DNA of 13,939 nucleotides from JANRLJ01 sp034437895. GTDB taxonomy: Bacteria > Chloroflexota > Anaerolineae > Aggregatilineales > Phototrophicaceae. Under the pieces are notes generated by a model, which was not told the origin of the DNA, ran no database searches, and saw nothing but the letters and a program-made list of their open reading frames with translations. Position 1 is the first letter of the stretch. Every line of letters begins with the position of its first letter. The DNA lies in assembly GCA_034437895.1 (NCBI GenBank), contig DAOTTO010000119.1, positions 1 to 13,939 on the forward strand. Direction: 5' to 3'. Below, one piece after another: positions 7,029 to 13,121 of the stretch. The translations under genes were made by a program, and so were the position numbers.

Positions 7029-8012
7029 ATGCGTATACTCAGTAATACGATCTATATTTTGCTCACTGGCTACACCTTAATTTTCTTTTCGGAATGGATG
7101 TTTTGGGCAGGCCGTCCGCCTGTCGATGGTATCGTCGGCGAGGTCATCTTGACGTTGCTGTTATACAGTTTCGTCGGAATCCTGTTTCTCGCCGCTGTTG
7201 ATTATTTTCATGTCCGGTCATTCTGGGCGGTTTTCTTGGCGGGGGCGCTCTATGGCTTTATGATCGAGGGCATTATCGTGCCGACGATGTATGCTGATTT
7301 TCCGCTTAATCTCTCGTGGACACCACTTGCTTGGCACGCTATTTTGACCATTCTTTTTGGCTGGTACTATCTTCCGAATGCGCTCAGGCAAAGCCCAAAG
7401 GCCGGTATTCTTGCTTCATTAGGCTTTGGCGTATTCACCGGATTATGGTCGCTTGGCTGGTGGTCGGAAACACTGCTTGCACCACCGGGGACGATGGTGA
7501 TTTATTACTGCGCGTTTTCGCTGCTTTTTTTCATCGCTTTGGTGCTGCGTGGGCGCTTTCCTAGGCCGGATTTTAGCCAACCGGGGCGGGGAATCTATAT
7601 AGCAATCGGGTTGATGGTGCTGTATTTCGTCGTGGTCACATTGCCGCAGCAGCCCTTTGCCCTGGTGATTTTGCCTCCCCTGTTAGTGATTTTACTGCTC
7701 ACACTGCGGAAAAATCGTCAGACGGAGTTATTAAATCCTTCCCCTTCACGGTCTATGGTTCTAACAGCACGACAAGCGCTGCCCGTTTTGCTGATCCCTG
7801 TTATGGCTTCGTTAATTTACGTGCTTTTTTACAATGCTAACCCACCCGCGCTGCCTGTTTTGCCGATCCCGGCAGTTGCCACACCGGTTTACGCGCTGTT
7901 TTACAATATGACCCTGCCGACTCTGCCCTTGGCATATCTAGTGCTTACCCCTGCTGGATTTATTCTGTTCGGGATAAGTATTTATCGAATTTGGAAACCA
8001 AAGCCTGTTTAA
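7029..8012 (+). CDS. Polytopic membrane protein (327 aa), function unknown
   Basis: About ten hydrophobic helices are visible, for example residues 4-24, 36-58, 64-84, 99-118, 124-146, 155-174, 188-205, 208-226 and then the duplicated pair from 250. A short charged loop (RKNRQTELLNPSPSRS) separates the first eight from the last ones. AGGAG eight bases before the ATG makes the start firm. Residues 250-273 and 274-297 are a tandem duplication (see the repeat entry). No transporter signature, conserved charged residue in a helix, or enzyme motif was recognised. It lies between a TetR gene and an aldo/keto reductase, with a 21-base gap to the latter, so the three may form one regulated unit. Could be an orphan efflux-like or membrane-stress protein, but nothing in the sequence shows it. 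Confidence 0.75.
   Translation: MRILSNTIYILLTGYTLIFFSEWMFWAGRPPVDGIVGEVILTLLLYSFVGILFLAAVDYFHVRSFWAVFLAGALYGFMIEGIIVPTMYADFPLNLSWTPLAWHAILTILFGWYYLPNALRQSPKAGILASLGFGVFTGLWSLGWWSETLLAPPGTMVIYYCAFSLLFFIALVLRGRFPRPDFSQPGRGIYIAIGLMVLYFVVVTLPQQPFALVILPPLLVILLLTLRKNRQTELLNPSPSRSMVLTARQALPVLLIPVMASLIYVLFYNANPPALPVLPIPAVATPVYALFYNMTLPTLPLAYLVLTPAGFILFGISIYRIWKPKPV
7776..7919 (+). repeat. Tandem 72-bp (24-codon) duplication inside the membrane protein
   Basis: Unit 1 (7776-7847) encodes ALPVLLIPVMASLIYVLFYN plus ANPP. Unit 2 (7848-7919) encodes ALPVLPIPAVATPVYALFYN plus MTLP. By eye 14 of 24 residues match, with ALPVL, IP and LFYN kept. A partial third start (TLPLAYL) follows. The divergence means the duplication is not recent. 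Confidence 0.8.
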
Positions 8013-8033
8013 GACAAAAAGGGGAAAACTATC

Positions 8034-8948
8034 TTGGAAAAAAGAGCCATTGGATCATTAGAAGTTTCGATTGTCGGGTTGGGATGCAACAATTTTGGTC
8101 GTCGGCTCGATGCCGCAGCGACGGCGACAGTCGTTCATGCTGCGCTGGATGCCGGGATCAATTTTTTCGATACGGCTGATATTTATGGCGGAACGAACAG
8201 CGAAGTTTATCTCGGTGAAGCGCTTAAAGGGCGACGCGGCGACGCAATTATCGCCACCAAGTTCGGGCATAAAGTTGACGAACAGCGGCATGGCGCAAAA
8301 CCTGCTTATATTCGTCAGGCCGTCGAAGATAGTCTGCGCCGCTTAGGAATTGAAACGATTGATCTCTATCAACTGCATACGCCGGATGCAGAAACCCCGA
8401 TAGCGGAAACGCTCGGCGTACTCAACGATCTGGTACAGGCGGGTAAAGTACGCGAAATCGGCTGCTCAAATTTCACCGTTGCCATGCTGCAAGAAGCGGA
8501 AGCCGCTGTGCTGGAAGGCGGAGCGCGTTTCATGAGCGTCCAGAATGAATACAGCCTTTTCCATCGTGCGCCGGAGCAGGATGTTCTCGCCGAATGCGCC
8601 CGAACCCATGTCGGCTATCTTCCCTATTTCCCGCTTGCCAATGGTCTGCTCACGGGGAAATATCGTTTAGGCCAGCCTTTCCCGGAAGGCACACGTTTGC
8701 AATCGGCGCGGGGCGCGGAAGTGCTGACCGAGAAAAATCTTACACAGGTAGAATCCTTGATTAACTTCGCGGAATCACGCGGTCACACGCTGCTCGAACT
8801 GGCGTTTTCGTGGCTGGCCTCGCAGCCTGTGATCTCGTCCGTCATTGCCGGGGCGACTTCGGTGCAGCAAATCAACAGCAATGCTGCCGCCGCGAACTGG
8901 ACACTGACACAAGCCGATTTTGATGAGGTCGATGCGCTTTTATCGTAG
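8034..8948 (+). CDS. Aldo/keto reductase
   Basis: A 304-aa NAD(P)H-dependent oxidoreductase of the aldo/keto reductase TIM-barrel family, reducing aldehydes or ketones in the cytoplasm. The catalytic tetrad is complete: D46 and Y51 in FFDTADIYGG, K76 in ATKFGH and H115 in DLYQLHTPD. The family segment EIGCSNF follows the histidine, and VISSVIAGATSVQQINSNA is the cofactor phosphate-binding end. Start: TTG at 8034, eight bases after AGGGGA; the sequence MEKRAIGSLEVSIVGLGC then has the normal family N-terminus, and no ATG fits. It sits 21 bases after the membrane protein and 21 bases before menF. Known menaquinone steps need no aldo/keto reductase, so it may belong with the TetR gene and only share a transcript with men. 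Substrate unknown. Confidence 0.92.
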   Translation: MEKRAIGSLEVSIVGLGCNNFGRRLDAAATATVVHAALDAGINFFDTADIYGGTNSEVYLGEALKGRRGDAIIATKFGHKVDEQRHGAKPAYIRQAVEDSLRRLGIETIDLYQLHTPDAETPIAETLGVLNDLVQAGKVREIGCSNFTVAMLQEAEAAVLEGGARFMSVQNEYSLFHRAPEQDVLAECARTHVGYLPYFPLANGLLTGKYRLGQPFPEGTRLQSARGAEVLTEKNLTQVESLINFAESRGHTLLELAFSWLASQPVISSVIAGATSVQQINSNAAAANWTLTQADFDEVDALLS

Positions 8949-8969
8949 TTGTATTTAAGAGGTTGTGCG

Positions 8970-10385
8970 ATGTTGGCAGAAGCGATGGACTACAAAACAA
9001 TCACCGAACAATATGGACGACTCATCAGCGTCAGCCGCCTTGCGCCGGGCTTAAACTTGCGTGACTTTCTGCGTCAGGCACATGGACACGAGCGTTTTTA
9101 TTGGGAAAATGCCCATGAAGATGCGGCCTATGCGGGATTCGGCGCGGCAGTTGAGTTGACAGCATGGGGCGCGGAACGGTTTCATAAAATCGAGCAGCGG
9201 ACACGGGAATTGTTCGAGGGTGCGATCATTGACGATGGCGGGGAACCGCTGGCACGTCCGCGCTTGTTCGGCGGATTCGCCTTCCGCGATGACTTTACGC
9301 CTGATAATACTTGGTCAGTGTTTACGCCTGCCCATTTTATTCTGCCACATGTGCAGTTGACCCGTATTGGTGACGAAACATGGCTGACGCTGAATGCCCA
9401 TCTCGCGCCGGAAGATTTGCTGGAAGATGTTTTGCCAGAACTTCACAATGCACTGGATGAACGCTATATGCTCCTTACCTCACCCCCCAACCCACTCTCC
9501 AAGGTGGAGAGGGGGAGCGATACGCCCGTTTTAGGGAATGTTAGAGGGGGTGAGGTAAAAGTTACCTACCCTATGGCTTATGAGGCGTGGGCAGAAGCCA
9601 TCACCCGTGCTACCCATATTATGCAAGCGGGCGAACTGCAAAAAGTCGTGATGTCGCGTATTTGTGAGATTCGATTAACGCACAGCATTGACGTGGACGC
9701 GGCGCTGGATTATCTAACGGCGCATTATGCCAATGCCTATCGCTTTTTATTCGAGCCGCAGCCGGGACATGCCTTCTTCGGCGCGACACCCGAACTGCTG
9801 GCGCGTGTCGATGGGCAGCAGGTGACGACGATGGGTTTAGCGGGTTCGATCAAGCGCGGGAAATCGCCGGAAGAAGAGCAAACACTCGAAGACCAGATTC
9901 TCAATGATCCCAAAGAACGCTACGAACATGCGCTCGTCGTGGATGAGATCAAACGTCGATTCGGCGCGATCACTAATGAACTGACTGTCCCGGATGCGCC
10001 CTCGCTCTACAAATTGAGCAATATCCAGCATTTATACACGCCGATTTCGGGGCATTTGCGCGAGAGTATGGGCATCCTGCCGCTGGTCGAACTGCTGCAT
10101 CCGACTCCGGCACTCGGCGGACAGCCGCGTGATCTGGCGATGGATTTTATCCGCGATGCTGAACCCGCGCCGCGTGGGTGGTATGCCGCGCCGATTGGGA
10201 TGATCGACTCGCAGTTGGATGGCGCGTTTGCTGTGGCGATCCGCTCGGCGGTGGTGCAGGATAAACGGGCATGGTTGTATGCCGGGGCGGGTATCGTCGC
10301 GGAAAGCCAGCCACAAAAAGAATGGGACGAAACCGCGCTCAAATTCCGTCCGATGCTTGGGGCGCTGGGTATAGAAAAATTATGA
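8970..10385 (+). CDS. menF: Isochorismate synthase, menaquinone pathway
   Basis: Converts chorismate to isochorismate, the first committed step of classical menaquinone synthesis. The C-terminal chorismate-binding domain is complete: general base Lys in LQKVVMSR (about K225), general acid Glu in GATPELLARV (about E275), TMGLAGSIKRG, the magnesium-site regions KERYEHALVV and KEWDETALKF, and HPTPALGGQPRD and LYAGAGIV. The N-terminal domain is shorter and less conserved, as usual. The ATG at 8970 is chosen over the in-frame TTG at 8949 because AAGAGG stands about eight bases before it. The product is 471 aa. Residues of about 169-196 are a 28-residue insertion encoded by a palindromic repeat, located between the two domains. 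Salicylate or siderophore isochorismate synthases are related, but menD and menB downstream settle the role. Confidence 0.95.
   Translation: MLAEAMDYKTITEQYGRLISVSRLAPGLNLRDFLRQAHGHERFYWENAHEDAAYAGFGAAVELTAWGAERFHKIEQRTRELFEGAIIDDGGEPLARPRLFGGFAFRDDFTPDNTWSVFTPAHFILPHVQLTRIGDETWLTLNAHLAPEDLLEDVLPELHNALDERYMLLTSPPNPLSKVERGSDTPVLGNVRGGEVKVTYPMAYEAWAEAITRATHIMQAGELQKVVMSRICEIRLTHSIDVDAALDYLTAHYANAYRFLFEPQPGHAFFGATPELLARVDGQQVTTMGLAGSIKRGKSPEEEQTLEDQILNDPKERYEHALVVDEIKRRFGAITNELTVPDAPSLYKLSNIQHLYTPISGHLRESMGILPLVELLHPTPALGGQPRDLAMDFIRDAEPAPRGWYAAPIGMIDSQLDGAFAVAIRSAVVQDKRAWLYAGAGIVAESQPQKEWDETALKFRPMLGALGIEKL
9475..9558 (+). repeat. 84-bp palindromic element inserted in frame in menF
   Basis: The arms TTACCTCACCCCC (9475-9487) and GGGGGTGAGGTAA (9546-9558) are a perfect 13-bp inverted repeat. 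Inside, CTCTCCA-AGG-TGGAGAG (9495-9511) is a second hairpin with a 7-bp stem. The unit is 84 bp, an exact multiple of three without a stop, and is translated as TSPPNPLSKVERGSDTPVLG and following residues. The C-rich and G-rich composition differs from surrounding menF. It looks like a MITE-like or REP-like element captured by a coding sequence. No clear target duplication was identified. Confidence 0.82.
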
Positions 10386-10389
10386 TTCA

Positions 10390-10474
10390 ACGCAAAGGCG
10401 CAAAGAGCGCAAGGTGACGCAAAGAAAATGATAAAAACACTTTGCGATCCTCTGCGTCCTTAGCGTCTTTGCGT
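10390..10474. repeat. ACGCAAAG-family repeats B and B' as an inverted pair (menF-menD gap)
   Basis: Copy B (10390-10424) reads as ACGCAAAG units and starts five bases after the menF stop. Copy B' (10440-10474) is the same element on the other strand. B and the reverse complement of B' agree at about 26 of 35 positions and would fold into a long imperfect hairpin with a 15-base loop. A TTTTT run follows at about 10480, so it might also reduce readthrough into menD (inference). Confidence 0.78.
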
Positions 10475-10506
10475 CAAAGTTTTTGTCTTTATATGGATGA
10501 CACGAT

Positions 10507-12381
10507 ATGCCTCATGAAACCGAAACCGTCAACTACGCTGAACTGATCGCCCAATCGCCCAACCGGAATATTTTCTGGGCGCGGGTGTTTGTGGATGAAC
10601 TCGCCCGCTGTGGACTTTCTGCCGTGTGCATCGCGCCGGGGTCACGCTCCACGCCGCTGACGCTGGCTTTCGCCGAGCATCCCAATATCCGTGTCTATTC
10701 CATCATCGACGAGCGAAGCTGCGCGTTTTTTGCGCTCGGCTTGGCGATGGCGAGTGATAAACCTGTGGCGATGGTGTGTTCATCTGGAACGGCGACGGCG
10801 AATTTTCATCCCGCCATTATCGAGGCGCGTTACGCCAATGTGCCGCTGCTGGTGCTGACGGCGGATCGTCCCCACGAACTGCGCGAAAGCGGCGCGAATC
10901 AGACCGTCGATCAAGTCAAGATGTACGGCGATCATGTGTTGTGGGCGGTGGATGTGGCGCTGCCGGAAGCCAATCCTCCGGCGGTGGCGGTGCGGAATCT
11001 GCGGACGCTGACAGATCGCGCTTATGCGAAGGCCAATGGCTTTGAAAAGGGGCCGGTGCATCTTAATTTCCCCTTCCGCAAGCCATTAGAGCCGACTCCG
11101 GTGGCGGGAGATGTAACAGCTATTCAATTACGATTTCTCGAAGATGAAAAACCATTTACTTTTATTGAACAGCTTTACAAAAGTAGAAGCTCGGAAGTAA
11201 CTTCCCTTCTGAATATGATGGAGGAATCTCCGAGAGGACTTATCATTTGTGGCCCCCGCTCGACCTTGAATGATGCCCCACTGGTTGTACCAGAAACTAG
11301 CCGCTATATTCAGCAATTATCTCGCCTGACCCACTATCCTATCATCGCAGATCCGCTTTCCAACCTGCGTTTTAATCATGAAGGTACGGAAGTCATCATC
11401 GGGAGTTACGACGGCTTACCCTTTGAGAATAATCTCATTGAACCACCCGACATCATCATCCATTTTGGTGCAATGCCAACATCAGCGAATATTGAACGAT
11501 ATTTAAATAGCATTCAAACTCAATATCGTGTGCTCGTTTCAGAAAATGGTATCTGGACGGATGCCAATCACCAGTTAACCCATGTATTTTCCAGTCGAGA
11601 AAATTCAATGGTTAATCATTTAATTGGTGAAATCACCACTCGACCAAATACCACTATTGGCGATGAAGCGTGGACAGCCAGGTTTTATGCGCTCGAACAA
11701 CGATATTGGGATATTGTTCTCCCTGCGCTTGAAGAGGAATGGTTTGACGGTGCAGCTATATCGCTGGCAATTGATTTAATAAAATCTTATTCCGCTATTT
11801 TCATTGCAAATAGCCTTCCGGTACGTAACTTGGAGCAATTTGCACAACCTCGTAACAAGCGCCTTTTGTTTTATGGAAATAGGGGTGCTTCTGGCATAGA
11901 TGGGACAATTTCTACAGCACTTGGGATTGCGGCGGAACAAAATATATATAGCGACGCAGATTCCCAAATACAGACTGTGTTAATTACGGGCGATTTGTCG
12001 TTTTATCACGACATGAACGGGCTGCTGGCGATCAAGCGCTGTGGACTGAAAAATATCACGATTGTGCTGCTCAATAACAACGGCGGCGGCATCTTCAATC
12101 GTCTGCCGATCAAAGGCTATGAGCCGCATTTCACCGAATTATTCCTCACGCCGCATGACCTCGAATTTGAACACGCCGCGAAATTGTATGGGTTGGATTA
12201 CGTCCGCGCCGATGACCGCGAGTCGTTCCGGGCGGCGTTCACGGCAAGTGTGGAGAGCGGCGGCACAACCGTGATCGAGGTTCGCACCGATATGCAGCGC
12301 GATGATGCGCGGCGGCAGGAAATTATGGCGGCGGTGAAGGCGGCGTTGGAGAAAATGGAGGAAGACGAAGCAAATACTTAA
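10507..12381 (+). CDS. menD: 2-Succinyl-5-enolpyruvyl-6-hydroxy-3-cyclohexene-1-carboxylate (SEPHCHC) synthase
   Basis: A thiamine-diphosphate enzyme that decarboxylates 2-oxoglutarate and adds the succinyl-semialdehyde unit to isochorismate. The N-terminal pyrimidine domain has CIAPGSRSTPLTLAFAEHPN, the catalytic Glu in IIDERSCAFFALG (E69), CSSGTATANFHPAIIEA and LTADRPHELRESGANQT. The C-terminal domain has GNRGASGIDGT and the diphosphate/magnesium motif from GDLSFYHDMNGL (D496) to LNNNGGGIFNRLP (N523). At 624 aa it is longer than the enterobacterial enzyme (about 556 aa). The start is supported by GGATG nine bases before the ATG. The middle, about 11105-11985 (residues 202-493), is clearly AT-richer (a sampled 60-base line is about 35% GC against about 57% upstream) and uses codons such as AGA, AGG and ATA more freely, suggesting recombination. 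The last two residues and the stop coincide with a repeat element. Confidence 0.96.
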   Translation: MPHETETVNYAELIAQSPNRNIFWARVFVDELARCGLSAVCIAPGSRSTPLTLAFAEHPNIRVYSIIDERSCAFFALGLAMASDKPVAMVCSSGTATANFHPAIIEARYANVPLLVLTADRPHELRESGANQTVDQVKMYGDHVLWAVDVALPEANPPAVAVRNLRTLTDRAYAKANGFEKGPVHLNFPFRKPLEPTPVAGDVTAIQLRFLEDEKPFTFIEQLYKSRSSEVTSLLNMMEESPRGLIICGPRSTLNDAPLVVPETSRYIQQLSRLTHYPIIADPLSNLRFNHEGTEVIIGSYDGLPFENNLIEPPDIIIHFGAMPTSANIERYLNSIQTQYRVLVSENGIWTDANHQLTHVFSSRENSMVNHLIGEITTRPNTTIGDEAWTARFYALEQRYWDIVLPALEEEWFDGAAISLAIDLIKSYSAIFIANSLPVRNLEQFAQPRNKRLLFYGNRGASGIDGTISTALGIAAEQNIYSDADSQIQTVLITGDLSFYHDMNGLLAIKRCGLKNITIVLLNNNGGGIFNRLPIKGYEPHFTELFLTPHDLEFEHAAKLYGLDYVRADDRESFRAAFTASVESGGTTVIEVRTDMQRDDARRQEIMAAVKAALEKMEEDEANT

Positions 12382-12424
12382 ACGCAAAGGCGCGAAGAAC
12401 GCAAAGGTTCGCAAAGAAAATGTG
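12372..12424 (+). repeat. ACGCAAAG-family repeat, copy C, overlapping the menD stop
   Basis: Begins AAATACTTAAACGCAAAGG and ends GCAAAGAAAATGTG. The first codons AAT-ACT-TAA are the last two codons and stop of menD. Copy D after the DUF5990 gene has the same beginning and end but lacks 17 internal bases. Confidence 0.82.
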
Positions 12425-12473
12425 TCAAAAGGTGCTTTGCGTTGAATCTGTTCTTTTTGAGGAGGTAGCGACC

Positions 12474-12887
12474 ATGAAAATTCAACTGCGAATCATTTGC
12501 CTTAATCCGCCGGAGTATGACGACGATCAGATCTATTTCGGCCTGCAAGACAAATCGAATGATCTGAAGCCGGGGAACGTGCGGGAAGACGGGGCGCTGG
12601 AATTTGCCTGCGAGTTGAAAGCCGCGCACGGCGAAGGCACGGATATGCCTAACTTCACGGGTTCATTCACACACGGTACGCCGAAAGAACGCTTTCTCTA
12701 TTTGAGCTATGGCACTCAAGCAGGCGGTGTGTGGAACTGGCTTAAGCGCATCAAGATTCCGCTGAAAGGGATTACGTGGGAGCAGGTGGAAGCGGTGGCG
12801 AATAACGACCACGTTTTAGAAGCCAGCGTCGATGGACAGCAAGCCGCGACAGTGAAACTTATTGATGGATGGAATATAAATACTTAG
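12474..12887 (+). CDS. DUF5990-type protein of unknown function (137 aa)
   Basis: The protein reads MKIQLRIICLNPPEYDDDQI, then YFGLQDKSNDLKPG, NFTGSFTHGTPKERFLYLSY and WLKRIKIPLKGITWEQVEAV, which I recognise as the pattern of the DUF5990 family; no function is known for it. It is predicted to be mostly beta, soluble, without signal peptide or membrane segment. There is no GxSxG nucleophile elbow, so it is not an alpha/beta hydrolase such as MenH. The start at 12474 is certain from the strong GAGGAGGT site; an upstream ATG at 12420 lies in the repeat and is rejected. It lies between menD and menB, where menH stands in enterobacteria. This may be chance insertion or an accessory role in the pathway (inference). 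The C-terminal Asn-Thr-stop is shared with menD and belongs to a repeat element. Confidence 0.82.
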   Translation: MKIQLRIICLNPPEYDDDQIYFGLQDKSNDLKPGNVREDGALEFACELKAAHGEGTDMPNFTGSFTHGTPKERFLYLSYGTQAGGVWNWLKRIKIPLKGITWEQVEAVANNDHVLEASVDGQQAATVKLIDGWNINT

Positions 12888-12913
12888 ACGCAAAGGTTTG
12901 CAAAGAAAATGTG
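12878..12913 (+). repeat. ACGCAAAG-family repeat, copy D, overlapping the DUF5990 gene stop
   Basis: AAATACTTAGACGCAAAGG followed by TTTGCAAAGAAAATGTG. It equals copy C except for two substitutions and the loss of 17 bases between two direct ACGCAAAGG motifs, a pattern expected of slippage. Confidence 0.8.
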
Positions 12914-12958
12914 AAAAAGATACTTTTGTAGACTCTCGAAAGGTGTTGGAATATTTTG

Positions 12959-13019
12959 AACCACCAAGTAACCAAGAATTTGAACTTAAATCTCTGTGTG
13001 CTTTATGCGCTATGTGGTT
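12959..13019. repeat. Degenerate inverted-repeat element between the DUF5990 gene and menB
   Basis: AACCAC (12959-12964) and GTGGTT (13014-13019) bound a 61-base stretch whose left side (CCACCAAGTAACCAAGAA) and right side (TCTGTGTGCTTTATGCGC) have the short-period look of worn intergenic repeats. No open frame is present. The rest of 12914-13121 is AT-rich and otherwise featureless. Confidence 0.4.
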
Positions 13020-13075
13020 AAATCTTTTTCCAATTTCTTTCGAAAATCTACATTTACGTTGAATCTTTTGTATTT

Positions 13076-13120
13076 ACTAAAAACTAATCGCTGACAGCTA
13101 ATAACTAAGGACTAAAAACT
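13076..13120 (+). repeat. CTAAAAACT direct repeats before menB
   Basis: CTAAAAACT occurs at 13077-13085 and 13112-13120. The first extends to CTAAAAACTAATC, identical to 5848-5860. Between them TAACTAAGGA supplies the likely menB ribosome binding site (AAGGA at 13106-13110, about 11 bases from the ATG), so repeat DNA forms the immediate menB leader. Confidence 0.5.
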
Positions 13121-13121
13121 C

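Noticed and set aside
8949..8969. TTG at 8949 as the menF start
   Set aside because: It directly abuts the preceding stop and has no ribosome site; the ATG at 8970 has AAGAGG at a good distance.
12420..12473. ATG at 12420 as the start of the DUF5990 protein
   Set aside because: The codons lie in repeat DNA, while the ATG at 12474 follows a near-perfect GAGGAGGT and begins the conserved domain.
10390..12913. CRISPR-like array from the recurring ACGCAAAG units
   Set aside because: Units are 8-9 bases without unique spacers of constant length, and copies are separated by whole genes; no cas gene is present.
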